A stretch of 64,000 bases of DNA from Oscillospiraceae bacterium (GTDB lineage Bacteria; Bacillota; Clostridia; Oscillospirales; JAAYOS01). Shown in pieces: positions 8,499 to 16,789 of this stretch (positions are counted from its first letter, which is position 1; the number at the start of each line of letters is the position of its first letter). The stretch lies in assembly GCA_031264245.1 (NCBI GenBank), contig JAISEG010000009.1:86210-150209 (forward strand). The letters run 5' to 3'. The notes below the pieces were generated by a model that was given only the letters and a program-made list of their open reading frames with translations, was not told the DNA's origin and did no database searches. A program made the translations under genes and the position numbers.

Positions 8499-10268
8499 AT
8501 GGACAATATCGAGTACAGCGTTGTAAACACCATTTGGGTACTGATTGCCGGATTTCTTGTATTCTTTATGAACCTTGGGTTCGCTTCGGTCGAAAGCGGT
8601 ATGGCCAGGGCAAAAAACGCGGTCAACATTCTTTCAAAGAACTTCATTGTCTTCTCCGTCTCCGCCCTGGGCTTTATGCTGCTGGGCTGGGGTTTGATGC
8701 AGGGTCTTGGCAACGGCTTCATAGGCACGCAGGGGCTGTGGATTTTCGGCAAATCCGCAGCCGAGCTATACAACGGACCGTATTTCCTCACCGGCAACGG
8801 AATCCCGTTCTGGGCGAACTTTTTCTGGATGCTCGTATTCTGCGGCACCGCGGCTACGATCGTTTCGGGCGCGGTCGCGGAGCGCGTGAAATACGTATCG
8901 TTCATAGTTTTTTCATTTGTACTTACCCTTGTTATTTATCCGATTACCGGTCACTGGATATGGGGCGGAGGTTGGCTTGCGACACTCGGGACTGACGTCT
9001 CCGGAGCCGTGAAGGGCTTCTTGAAACCGTTCCATGACTTCGCCGGCAGCACCGCCGTCCACTCCGTTGGCGGATGGGCCGCGCTAACCGGCGCAGCTAT
9101 ACTCGGACCGCGTATCGGAAAGTACGGCAAGGACGGCAAGGTGAAGGCGATACCGGGACACAATATGTCCCTCGCCGTTATCGGCGTGTTTATTTTGTGG
9201 CTTGGCTGGTTCGGCTTCAATCCCGGCAGCACGATGAGCTTTGACAGCCCCGACGACGTCGCGCACATCCTGCTGACGACAAACACCGCCGCCATCGCCG
9301 CCTTGCTCACGTCAACCGCCGCTTCATGGATAAAAATCGGCAAGCCGGACCTCGGTATGACAATAAACGGCTGCCTCGCGGGACTTGTCGCCATTACGGC
9401 CGGCTGCGCCTACGTCACAGTTGCGGGCTCGCTCATCATCGGCGCAATCGCAGGTGTGGTAGTTGTTTTCGCGGTACTGTTTTTCGATAAGATCCACATC
9501 GACGACCCTGTCGGCGCAACAAGCGTCCATCTCGTGTGCGGCGTACTGGGAACCGCCTTTGTCGGACTCTTCGCAAAGGAAGGGGTCACCTCGCTCGCGG
9601 GATACAGCGGACTCTTCTACGGCGGCGGCGCGGGTCTGCTTGTCTCGCAGCTGATAGGCGTTGTTGCCGTCGCGTTATTCGTCCTTGTGACAACCGGGAT
9701 CACCTGGGTCGTACTGAAAAAGACGATGGGCATACGCGTGACGCGTGAAGAGGAGCTTGAGGGTCTTGATATCGGCGAGCACGGCAACGTCGCGTATCCT
9801 GATTTCGCGCCCGCGCTCATCTCATCCGGCGTCGACATGGTTCCCGCGGTAATACCCGCGGACGCCGTGCCTATCGACAAAGCGGTGGATGTGACAAACA
9901 CCTCCACCGGCAAAGCCAAGCTCACAAAGGTCACGATCATCACAAATCAAAACCAATACGCCGTATTGCAGGCGGCGCTTGAGCGGATTGGCATAACGGG
10001 GCTGACGGTCACAAACGTCCTCGGCTTCGGAATGCAGAAGGGACATACGGAGAGCTACCGCGGCGTTAAGATCGAAACCCGCTTGCTTCCAAAGGTACAG
10101 GTTGACGTCGTCATCACAAAGATTCCGACCGAGCTGCTTATCGAAACGGTCAAGGGCGCGCTTTATACCGGAAACGTAGGCGACGGAAAAATCTTTGTCT
10201 ACGACGTAGAGGACGTCGTGAAGGTGCGTACCGGCGAGAGGGGGTATGACGCGCTGCAAAACGACTGA
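8499..10268 (+). CDS. amtB: Ammonium transporter (Amt) with fused C-terminal PII domain
   Basis: 589 residues from the ATG at 8499, preceded by CTGGAGG 9 bases upstream; this start gives the usual Amt N-terminus (NTIWVLIAGFLVFFMNLGFA). Residues ~1-410 form the 11-helix channel, with ESGMAR, GGWLA, HSVGG and NPGS motifs. After a ~60-residue linker, residues ~474-585 are a complete PII-like domain with the motif GFGMQKGHTESYRG. PII normally plugs Amt when 2-oxoglutarate and ADP/ATP signal nitrogen plenty; the fusion makes this intramolecular. The Tyr-51 position of the T-loop is Ile here (RGVKI rather than RGAEY), so uridylylation is unlikely. A hairpin terminator follows. Confidence 0.93.
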   Translation: MDNIEYSVVNTIWVLIAGFLVFFMNLGFASVESGMARAKNAVNILSKNFIVFSVSALGFMLLGWGLMQGLGNGFIGTQGLWIFGKSAAELYNGPYFLTGNGIPFWANFFWMLVFCGTAATIVSGAVAERVKYVSFIVFSFVLTLVIYPITGHWIWGGGWLATLGTDVSGAVKGFLKPFHDFAGSTAVHSVGGWAALTGAAILGPRIGKYGKDGKVKAIPGHNMSLAVIGVFILWLGWFGFNPGSTMSFDSPDDVAHILLTTNTAAIAALLTSTAASWIKIGKPDLGMTINGCLAGLVAITAGCAYVTVAGSLIIGAIAGVVVVFAVLFFDKIHIDDPVGATSVHLVCGVLGTAFVGLFAKEGVTSLAGYSGLFYGGGAGLLVSQLIGVVAVALFVLVTTGITWVVLKKTMGIRVTREEELEGLDIGEHGNVAYPDFAPALISSGVDMVPAVIPADAVPIDKAVDVTNTSTGKAKLTKVTIITNQNQYAVLQAALERIGITGLTVTNVLGFGMQKGHTESYRGVKIETRLLPKVQVDVVITKIPTELLIETVKGALYTGNVGDGKIFVYDVEDVVKVRTGERGYDALQND

Positions 10269-10282
10269 TCCCAGCTGAATTG

Positions 10283-10324
10283 CGCCGCTATGTCAGCCCG
10301 ATAAATCAGGCTGACATAGCGGCG
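10283..10324. terminator. Hairpin between convergent amt-PII and S1-domain genes
   Basis: A 16-bp perfect GC-rich inverted repeat (10283-10298 and 10309-10324) with a 10-base loop, followed by TTTAGTT on the plus strand. It lies between the two stop codons and probably works in both directions. Confidence 0.7.
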
Positions 10325-10339
10325 TTTAGTTGATTAAAG

Positions 10340-11224
10340 CTAAAATTTCCTGCTTATCACCTTTTTGTCACAGGACGCGGGCGAGTATATCCACTCGTCA
10401 AGCTTTCCGCCCGTTATAAAATAACCCAGCTTCGGCAGGGTCTGATATCTTTCAAAGCTTTCTATGACCAGCAGCTTTACCTTCATCCTTTCAGGGTTTA
10501 TGGATTTTATGTATACCGAAACTCCGTCCCCCTCGCGCAGTCCCTCCCGCCTTTCGGTAAGCCCTGAAAGGTTTGGCGTAAGCTCAATAAACGAACCGTA
10601 CTCCTCAATTCCCCGCACTATTCCCGCCACCGTCTCCCCCACGTTGAAAAGCGCCGCGTTTTCCTCCCATGTGCCAAGCAGCTCCCGGTGTGTAAGGCTC
10701 ACTCTTCGGGTCTCCCGATCCACCGATAAAACGGCGGCGAAAATCTCCTGCCCCACCTCAAAGCGGTCGGACGGATGTGATATCCTCGAGATTGATATGT
10801 TTTCAATGCCGATGAGGGATATAAGCCCGCAGCCAATGTCGACAAAGGCTCCGAACGGTTCGAGATGTGTCACCCTTGCGCCGAGTATGTCGCCGTTTTG
10901 AAGGGTCGCCATATATGTTTCAAGCGCCTCCTCCTGCGCCGCCCTCCTGCTCAGCACCGCGGTATTGTTTTCAAAGCCTGTGACCTTGAAGCACACCGGC
11001 TTGCCCACCTGTGAAATTATCGCTATATCCCGCAGCTCCCCGCTTTCCGCGCCGATAGCCGTTTCATTTCTCGGTATTATGCCGGTGCACCCGCCAAGCT
11101 CGACAATAAGATTTTTTGCGGCGTCACAGCGAACCGCCCGCGCTTCGAGAATCGAATCGTTCAGCGCCGCCCTTTTCAGCCCCTCCGGCGATGATATGTA
11201 TTCGGTGTTCGCTCTGTTTCCCAT
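10340..11224 (-). CDS. S1 RNA-binding domain protein (short RpsA-like)
   Basis: 294 residues from the ATG at 11224, preferred because GAGGGGAAAAGG sits directly upstream; an ATG at 11260 would add 12 residues. Three S1-like OB segments are visible: a divergent first (about 30-100, LIVELGGCTGIIPRNE), a canonical second (about 110-180, NGDILGARVTHLEPFGAFVDIG followed by RVSLTHREL) and a third (about 190-255, VGETVAGIVRGIEEYGSFIEL). Short proteins of this kind in Clostridia are annotated as S1-like and probably bind mRNA or ribosomes. It is shorter than E. coli S1 (six domains), so a full S1 role is uncertain. It stands alone and faces amt-PII. Confidence 0.8.
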   Translation of the reverse strand: MGNRANTEYISSPEGLKRAALNDSILEARAVRCDAAKNLIVELGGCTGIIPRNETAIGAESGELRDIAIISQVGKPVCFKVTGFENNTAVLSRRAAQEEALETYMATLQNGDILGARVTHLEPFGAFVDIGCGLISLIGIENISISRISHPSDRFEVGQEIFAAVLSVDRETRRVSLTHRELLGTWEENAALFNVGETVAGIVRGIEEYGSFIELTPNLSGLTERREGLREGDGVSVYIKSINPERMKVKLLVIESFERYQTLPKLGYFITGGKLDEWIYSPASCDKKVISRKF

Positions 11225-11292
11225 CCTTTTCCCCTCAGGAAGAAAACGTTCATTAACCATATTTTTTATAAGCAGGAACCGTCAAAATTATT

Positions 11293-11408
11293 TGCATATA
11301 ATAGGCAATTAACTTTAGAATGAGTTGCTTTTACGGCTTAAAGCTATCCATATATGCGTAAAGTCGGAAAAGGAATTCACTCATTCTTAAGTTAATTGAC
11401 TATATGTA
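11293..11408. repeat. MITE-like element with ~30-bp terminal inverted repeats
   Basis: The left end (CAATTAACTTTAGAATGAG, from 11306) and the right end (reverse complement CAATTAACTTAAGAATGAG, 11399 backwards) are nearly identical inverted repeats with similar flanks (CATATAATAGG and CATATAGT). The inside is short (~40 bp), AT-rich and non-coding. Size, ends and the related copy in the rplU leader suggest a non-autonomous mobile element; no transposase is present in the window. Confidence 0.6.
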
Positions 11409-11537
11409 TCCGAAGCTTCGCTGTGACGGTCTGCTTCCTCTCCCTTCTTTTAATGCGGATGTTATGCTACGGCGGCATATGAATTCTAACCATAGCGCTC
11501 TGTGGCTTCATGATGTCGAAAAAGACCCATTTTTCAC

Positions 11538-11602
11538 GGACGCGCAGTGCGCGCCCCTACACGAACCTTTAAATTTGTAGGGGCGGCCATTGGCCGTCCG
11601 CC
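11538..11602. repeat. GTAGGGGCGG family intergenic repeat, copy 1
   Basis: Two arms, GGACGCGCAGTGCGCGCCCC ending at 11560 and GTAGGGGCGGCCATTGGCCG starting at 11577, face each other across a short AT-rich centre. The CCCCTAC/GTAGGGG core makes an inverted repeat. Related sequences lie at 29555, 36898 and 62080. Confidence 0.6.
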
Positions 11603-11637
11603 GTCCGCGCCACAATTTTACGGCTTTTTGACACACC

Positions 11638-11770
11638 ATGGCATACTGATCTGATTCGAGTATACTATCCGCATTTGCGGATTATGCCATAGGCGTATGC
11701 GCCGTAATGGCATACTTATCTAATCCGAGTATACTATCCGCATTTGCGGATAGTATACTATATGCGGGAC
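11638..11770. repeat. 70-bp-period hairpin repeat, copy 1
   Basis: A 45-base segment starting ATGGCATACT recurs exactly 70 bp later (11638-11682 and 11708-11752) with three differences. Each unit carries a stem ATCCGC/GCGGAT flanked by AGTATACT, and a second hairpin GCCATAGGCG...CGCCGTAATGGC. Related elements are at 20640-20730 and 49866-50036. The stretch 11225-11792 holds only this and the other two repeats listed, plus the S1 gene's upstream region. Confidence 0.65.
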
Positions 11771-11792
11771 ATGGAAAAAAATTCTGTGAATA

Positions 11793-12179
11793 TTATGATT
11801 CGATGTTTACACGGTTTCCGTGACATGATATGATTGACGAAGCGGCTTTGTCCACCTGAGCCGAGTGTACCCGTATACTCAGCTTCACCTCGTCGGAGGA
11901 TATATCGTTTCCCCTCACGCCGCCCACTCCGTTTTCAACTGTGTACAGGAAACCCCCGTATTGCCCAACTAAACCGGTGGCCCCCATTTGACCCGCGTTG
12001 TTCCCGGTGTATACGGTGTCATACGGGTTGACAATCGCCCCTACACGCGTTTCGGCCGTCTTGTCGGACACACGGTCTATTTTGCATGAATCATAAATAA
12101 TTTTCTCGTTTCGCAGTCTCATCAAAGCGAAATCCGCCATATCGGGCGAATCGAATATCGCGCTTATTACTTCCGGCAT
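11793..12179 (-). CDS. Conserved-looking hypothetical protein (128 aa)
   Basis: I do not recognise this protein. It is 128 residues with no signal peptide or membrane segment. It starts VISAIFDSPDMADFALMRLR, which reads like a beta-alpha unit of a small ferredoxin-like domain as seen in general-stress (YflT-like) proteins, and ends in a similar beta-rich block (KLSIRVHSAQVDKAASSIIS). In between is a Gly-rich stretch (about residues 55-90, GNNAGQMGATGLVGQYGG) that may be a flexible loop. Upstream on the minus strand, GGAGGGAGC precedes the ATG at good spacing, supporting real translation. It is monocistronic, next to repeats and divergent from the DUF951 gene. Confidence 0.6.
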   Translation of the reverse strand: MPEVISAIFDSPDMADFALMRLRNEKIIYDSCKIDRVSDKTAETRVGAIVNPYDTVYTGNNAGQMGATGLVGQYGGFLYTVENGVGGVRGNDISSDEVKLSIRVHSAQVDKAASSIISCHGNRVNIES

Positions 12180-12297
12180 AAAGCTCCCTCCGTTTTCAAG
12201 CCTATAATAATCAAAGATTTTATCCCCTCGGGTTGCTTCTAGCTTTCCCGTTTTTCAGCGTTTTATTCTAATTTCAACAGGAAAGGACAGCTTGACT

Positions 12298-12504
12298 ATG
12301 GACATAAGGCTGGGCGACATATTGCTGATGAAAAAGCCTCACCCCTGCGGAAGCAGCAAATGGACGGTTTTACGTATCGGCATGGATTTTCGCATAAGGT
12401 GCCTGGGCTGCGGGCACGAGGTCATGCGCCCGCGAACCAAGGTGGAAAAGGCTGTCAAATCGGTTGAGCGGGACGGCGGGACGCTCAACCGGCAGTCTTT
12501 ATAA
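12298..12504 (+). CDS. DUF951 family small protein
   Basis: 68 residues from the ATG at 12298; a TTG at 12292 is an alternative. AGGAAAGGA lies about 10 bases upstream. The sequence fits DUF951: DIRLGDILLMKKPHPCGSSK, then a second Cys pair in IRCLGCGHEVMRPR. The Cys residues and a following basic stretch suggest a small zinc-binding, possibly nucleic-acid-binding protein; the function of the family is not known. In Firmicutes it often lies near chromosome-maintenance or translation genes; here it is 58 bp before pheS and may be co-transcribed with it. Confidence 0.8.
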   Translation: MDIRLGDILLMKKPHPCGSSKWTVLRIGMDFRIRCLGCGHEVMRPRTKVEKAVKSVERDGGTLNRQSL

Positions 12505-12562
12505 TTAACACTTGCAGCTTTGTATTTTATTTTGTATTTAGAAGAAAGGATCGCTGTAAAAA

Positions 12563-13582
12563 ATGAAAGAAACATTGGAAGCGTTACAAAAGCTGGCGGA
12601 CAGCGAAATATCCGCCGCCCACGGCAGCGGCGAGGTCGAAAACCTGCGGGTCAGGTTTCTCGGCAAAAAGGGTGAGCTGACCAAAATCCTCAAGCAGATG
12701 GGCAGGCTGTCCGACGAGGAGCGCCCGGTGATCGGAGCGTACGCGAATGAGGTGCGCAATTTTATCGAAAACCTCATCCAGCGGAGGCAGCGGCAGGAGG
12801 AAGCCGCCGAGCTTGCGGAGCAGCTGAAGGAGGAGGAGCTTGACGTGACCCTCCCGGGGCGCAGGCAGCTCGTCGGGCACAGGCATCCCATGTCGATAAT
12901 GCAGGACGACATCAAGGACGTCTTTATAGGTATGGGCTTTGAGATCATAGAGGGTCCTGAGATAGATAAGACCTACTACAACTTTACCGCCCTCAACACC
13001 CCGGAGAGCCATCCCTCCCGCGACTGGCAGGACACCTTCTATTTCTCGCAGGATGTGGTTCTGAGGACCCAGACCTCCTCGGTGCAGGCGAGGATACTCG
13101 AGGCAAAGCAGCCCCCCATCCGCGCGATTGCCCCCGGGCGGGTCTACCGCAAGGACGAGGTGGACGCCACCCACTCCCCCATGTTCCACCAGATCGAAGG
13201 GCTCATTGTTGACAAGGGAATCACGATGGCCGACCTCAAGGGAACCCTGAACACCCTTTTCAAGCATATGTACGGCGAGGACGCAAAGACGCGTTTTCGT
13301 CCGCACCACTTCCCCTTCACCGAACCGTCGGCAGAGGTGGATTTGCAGTGCTTTTCCTGTGGAGGCGAGGGCTGCCGCATATGCAAGGGGGAGGGCTGGA
13401 TCGAAATGCTCGGCTGCGGCATGGTTCATCCTAACGTCCTGAGAATGGCGGGCATCGACCCGGAGGTCTACTCAGGCTGGGCGTTCGGGCTGGGTACCGA
13501 CCGGATGACCTCCCAGCGCTTCGGCGTGTCCGACCTGCGTATCTTCTTTGAAAACGACATCCGCTTCCTCAGCCAGTTTTAA
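12563..13582 (+). CDS. pheS: Phenylalanyl-tRNA synthetase alpha subunit
   Basis: 339 residues, normal for the alpha chain of the (alpha-beta)2 enzyme. The N-terminal ~90 residues are the coiled-coil arm that contacts tRNA. The class II catalytic core has motif 1 (GFEIIEGPEIDKTYYNF), motif 2 (RVYRKDEVDATHSPMFHQIEG) and motif 3 (GWAFGLGTDRMT). A Cys-rich insert (CFSCGGEGCRICKGEGW) is seen in many bacterial PheS. AAGGATC lies 10 bases upstream. pheT follows after 33 bp. No T-box is possible in the 58-bp gap upstream, so any such control would lie ahead of the DUF951 gene, where none was seen. Confidence 0.97.
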   Translation: MKETLEALQKLADSEISAAHGSGEVENLRVRFLGKKGELTKILKQMGRLSDEERPVIGAYANEVRNFIENLIQRRQRQEEAAELAEQLKEEELDVTLPGRRQLVGHRHPMSIMQDDIKDVFIGMGFEIIEGPEIDKTYYNFTALNTPESHPSRDWQDTFYFSQDVVLRTQTSSVQARILEAKQPPIRAIAPGRVYRKDEVDATHSPMFHQIEGLIVDKGITMADLKGTLNTLFKHMYGEDAKTRFRPHHFPFTEPSAEVDLQCFSCGGEGCRICKGEGWIEMLGCGMVHPNVLRMAGIDPEVYSGWAFGLGTDRMTSQRFGVSDLRIFFENDIRFLSQF

Positions 13583-13615
13583 TTAAAAGCTCAGGCGGAA
13601 AGGAATAAAATTATT

Positions 13616-16027
13616 ATGAAGCTATCCAGAAAATGGCTAAACGATTTTGTGGAGCTCTCCGACATTTCGGATAAGGAATACGCCCGCGCCATGACCATGT
13701 CCGGTTCCATAGTCGAATCGGTAACGTACATGGGCGCGGAAATCGAAAATGTTGTGGTGGGCAAAATACTCGGCATAACCGCCCATCCAAACGCCGATAA
13801 GCTCTCGGTCTGCACTGTGGACGTCGGCGAAGCGGAACCGGTCACCATCGTCACCGGCGCGAAGAATGTAAAGACAGGTGACATTGTCCCGACCGCGCTG
13901 TGCGGAGCCAAGCTGCCCGGCGGCATAAGTATCGAAAAAACCGGCATGAGGGGGATCGACTCCTACGGTATGCTCTGCTCGATCGGCGAGCTGGGGCTTA
14001 CCTCGCACGACCTCCCCTCCGCGGACGACGACGGGATACTCCTTATAAACGAAACCGACATACTCTTCTACGGAATATATCCGGGGGACGATATCCGCCC
14101 CGTCCTCGATCTCGACGACCATGTTGCGGAATTTGAAATCACCCCCAACCGCCCCGACTGCCTCAGCGTTATCGGGCTTGCCCGGGAGTCCGCCGCGACC
14201 TTTAAGCGCCCGCTTTCCCTCAGCGTACCCTCGCTTAAAGCGGAGGAGAACCTGATAAGCGAATATTTGCGGGTTGAGATAGCTGACGGGGAGCTCTGCC
14301 CCAGATATACCGCAAAGCTGATAACCGATATAAAAATCGAGCCCTCGCCCAAATGGATGCGGGACAGGCTGCGCGCCTCGGGAGTGCGTCCCATAAACAA
14401 TATCGTCGACGTCACAAACTATGTGATGCTTGAATACGGTCAGCCGATGCACGCGTTCGACTACTCCTGCCTTGACGGCGGGAAAATAGTAGTCCGCACC
14501 GCGGAGAAGGGCGAGACCCTCCTCACCCTCGACGGGGCTCTGCGTCCCCTCGGCGAGGATATGCTGTGCATCGCCGACGCGAACAAGCCTGTGGGAGTCG
14601 CGGGGGTCATGGGCGGCGCCAACAGCGAGATCACGGACGAGACAAAAATGGTCGTCTTTGAGTCGGCAAGCTTCAACGGTCCCTCGGTGCGGCGCACGGC
14701 GTCGGCGCTTGGGATGCGCACCGACGCCTCCTCCCGCTTTGAAAAGGGTCTGGATACGGAGGGCGTCGTCCCCGCCATACTGCGGGCGTGTGAGCTTGTG
14801 GAAATGATAGGCGCGGGCCGTGTGGTCGAGGGCATCATCGACGTCAGCAAAAAGCCGTATAAGCCCACAGTCCTGCCGCTTGAGACGGACAGGATAAACG
14901 CGCTTCTCGGGACCGCCCTGACAGCTGAGTTTATGGAGGACGCGCTCAGGTCGCTGGACTTCACGGTGGAAAACGGGCTTGTGACCGTCCCGTCCTACAG
15001 GATGGATGTGGAACAGACCGCCGACCTTGCCGAGGAGGTCGCCCGCATGTACGGCTACGACAACATCCCCGTCACCCTGTCCGCCGGGACCGCTGCGATA
15101 GGCGGGCTGAGCGGCAGGCAGACCGCCGAAAAGAATATGGGGATAATTTGCCGCGCGCTCGGTTACACTGAGATTCTGACCTACTCCTTTATCAGTCCCG
15201 CCTGCTACGATAAAATAGGTCTCCCCGCTGATTCCGCCCGGAGAAACTCCCTGAGCATACTGAATCCTCTGGGCGAGGACACCGGCGTCATGCGCACGGC
15301 GATGCTTCCGTCGATGCTGGAGGCTCTGGCGAAAAACTACAACAACCGCAACGGCGACGTTCGCCTTTACGAAAACGCCAAGGTGTACCTCCCCACAGGC
15401 GGTGAGCTGCCGCTGGAAAAGAGGACGCTTTCGCTGGGCGCGTACGGAAATACCGACTTTTTCGACTTCAAGGGTACGGTGGAAGCCATCTTCGAATACG
15501 CCAAGGTCCCGGACGTCAAATTCACAAAGTACAGCGACCCTCAGAACGATTCGCTGTACGCCGCGTTTCACCCCGGACAGTGCGCCCGTGTGGAAATCGG
15601 CGGCAGGTACGCGGGTATAATCGGCCGGGTGCACCCCATGACCCTTGGCAATTACGGGATAGATACTCCGGCTTACGCGGCGGAGCTTGATTACGAGCTT
15701 ATCTACGCCGGCATGAATACCGAAATAAAATACAAGCCGCTTCCACGCTTCCCCTCCTCCACCCGCGACATGGCGGTCGTCTGCGACAGTGTTTACACCG
15801 CGGGCGAGCTTATAGACTGCGCCAGGGAAACCGGCGGAGAGCTGCTCGCGGACGCGGAGGTGTTCGACGTCTACTCCGGCGGGCAGATACCGGAAGGGAA
15901 AAAGAGCGTCGCGATTTCCCTCGTCTTCCGTGCCGGGGACAGGACCCTTACCGACCCGGAGCTGGATACGCTGTTTAACGCGGTGCTTTCCGCCCTGAAG
16001 GACAGATTCGGCGCGGAGCTTCGCTAG
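13616..16027 (+). CDS. pheT: Phenylalanyl-tRNA synthetase beta subunit
   Basis: 803 residues with the full bacterial layout. It has an N-terminal OB-fold tRNA-binding domain (VVGKILGITAHPNADKLSVC, about residues 43-150) and the B3/B4 editing region, which removes mischarged Tyr (RPINNIVDVTNYVMLEYGQP near 260, then GVMGG). The B5 domain and a catalytic-like core (GYTEILTYSF near 520, NPLGEDTGVMRT) follow, and a C-terminal ferredoxin-fold anticodon-binding domain begins at PRFPSSTRDMAVVCD. GCGGAAAGGA lies upstream of the ATG. It pairs with pheS and completes the operon. Confidence 0.97.
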   Translation: MKLSRKWLNDFVELSDISDKEYARAMTMSGSIVESVTYMGAEIENVVVGKILGITAHPNADKLSVCTVDVGEAEPVTIVTGAKNVKTGDIVPTALCGAKLPGGISIEKTGMRGIDSYGMLCSIGELGLTSHDLPSADDDGILLINETDILFYGIYPGDDIRPVLDLDDHVAEFEITPNRPDCLSVIGLARESAATFKRPLSLSVPSLKAEENLISEYLRVEIADGELCPRYTAKLITDIKIEPSPKWMRDRLRASGVRPINNIVDVTNYVMLEYGQPMHAFDYSCLDGGKIVVRTAEKGETLLTLDGALRPLGEDMLCIADANKPVGVAGVMGGANSEITDETKMVVFESASFNGPSVRRTASALGMRTDASSRFEKGLDTEGVVPAILRACELVEMIGAGRVVEGIIDVSKKPYKPTVLPLETDRINALLGTALTAEFMEDALRSLDFTVENGLVTVPSYRMDVEQTADLAEEVARMYGYDNIPVTLSAGTAAIGGLSGRQTAEKNMGIICRALGYTEILTYSFISPACYDKIGLPADSARRNSLSILNPLGEDTGVMRTAMLPSMLEALAKNYNNRNGDVRLYENAKVYLPTGGELPLEKRTLSLGAYGNTDFFDFKGTVEAIFEYAKVPDVKFTKYSDPQNDSLYAAFHPGQCARVEIGGRYAGIIGRVHPMTLGNYGIDTPAYAAELDYELIYAGMNTEIKYKPLPRFPSSTRDMAVVCDSVYTAGELIDCARETGGELLADAEVFDVYSGGQIPEGKKSVAISLVFRAGDRTLTDPELDTLFNAVLSALKDRFGAELR

Positions 16028-16121
16028 CGTTTGACCCGCAAAAGATTAAAAAGATTAATTTTATGTAAATTTTCGTAAACCCGCTTTACACGCGGGCGCG
16101 TTAGCTGTAGAATAACTATAT

Positions 16122-16213
16122 TAGACTTCTTACGAAATTCACTTTGTGAATTTCGTTACACAAGTATTTTCAATACTTGTGTAGTCAAAAATTTCATTTT
16201 CGAAAGAAGTCTA
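16122..16213. repeat. Three-way-junction element (TAGACTTC hairpin family)
   Basis: The ends TAGACTTCTT (16122-16131) and AAGAAGTCTA (16204-16213) pair. Inside are two adjacent perfect hairpins: an 11-bp stem with a TTT loop (16132-16142/16146-16156) and a 12-bp stem with a TTC loop (16157-16168/16172-16183). The whole folds as a closed stem with two arms. It lies 29 bp before the ireB-family start and shares its outer ends with the hairpins at 6860 and 44379. Confidence 0.6.
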
Positions 16214-16241
16214 TTGGGATAATAGGGATAGGAGGGATATT

Positions 16242-16484
16242 ATGGATCACACAAGGAAGTTCAATTTGGCTGACGAGAGAAAGCAGGAGATGAAATCTAT
16301 TCTGACCGCTGTTTACGACTCGCTCAAGGAAAAGGGGTACGACCCCATAAATCAAATTGTCGGATATCTTCTCTCCGAAGACCCAACCTATATCACAAAT
16401 CACAAAAACGCGAGAAGCCTTATCCGCAAGGTTGACCGCGACGAGCTGATGCAGGAAATTGTGAGATACTACCTCGGCGCTTAG
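16242..16484 (+). CDS. IreB family regulatory phosphoprotein (former DUF965)
   Basis: 80 residues, the usual size. The sequence ([19 protein letters not shown], then [20 protein letters not shown] and [13 protein letters not shown]) is characteristic of the IreB/YrzL family. In enterococci IreB is a phosphorylation target of the PASTA kinase IreK and is involved in cephalosporin resistance and cell-envelope control. The N-terminal threonine (Thr4) is a candidate phosphosite by analogy. AGGAGGG lies 6 bases before the ATG. In many Firmicutes the gene precedes the ruvX/alaS region, but not here. Confidence 0.9.
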   Translation: MDHTRKFNLADERKQEMKSILTAVYDSLKEKGYDPINQIVGYLLSEDPTYITNHKNARSLIRKVDRDELMQEIVRYYLGA

Positions 16485-16522
16485 AGCCGCCATCTTTTCA
16501 GCGTGAACCTCCTCGTAAAAAC

Positions 16523-16564
16523 AGCCTTCTATTTAAGCTCTGAGGCGAGCTTAAATAGAAGGCT
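16523..16564 (+). terminator. Terminator after the ireB-family gene
   Basis: An 18-bp perfect stem (16523-16540/16547-16564) with a 6-base loop, followed by TTTAATTATTATAT. This is a good rho-independent terminator 39 bp after the stop. The rest of the 16485-16789 gap is AT-rich and holds the next promoter. Confidence 0.8.
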
Positions 16565-16699
16565 TTAATTATTATATATCAAAATAGTTACAATATTTTA
16601 TTTTGCCGTTTTTCCCCTGTTTTAAAATTATTATTAAGCTTATTTTCTGTTTTTAGCTTGTCTTTTTTATAATTATAAAATATATACTCGAATATTAGG

Positions 16700-16728
16700 T
16701 TGACAGGTGACGGAATATGTGTTACAAT
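16700..16728 (+). promoter_or_regulatory. SigmaA-type promoter for the 99-aa gene
   Basis: TTGACA (16700-16705) and TACAAT (16723-16728) with a 17-bp spacer, about 60 bases before the ATG at 16790. A second copy of GGTTACAATT follows directly, which may be an alternative -10 or an operator half. Confidence 0.7.
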
Positions 16729-16789
16729 TCGGTTACAATTTGTATTTCAGAAATATCAGGAATGTAATTAATTACACGGAGGAAAAAAC

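Noticed and set aside
11638..11770. Regular repeats that might be a CRISPR array
   Set aside because: Only two units with palindromic content and the spacers are also conserved between elements; no cas genes.
12190..12562. T-box leader for pheST
   Set aside because: No T-box sequence (TGGNACCGCG-like) or specifier stem is visible, and the gap before pheS is only 58 bp.
13637..15634. 665-codon open frame opposite pheT
   Set aside because: A shadow of pheT caused by high third-position GC; pheT matches its family end to end.
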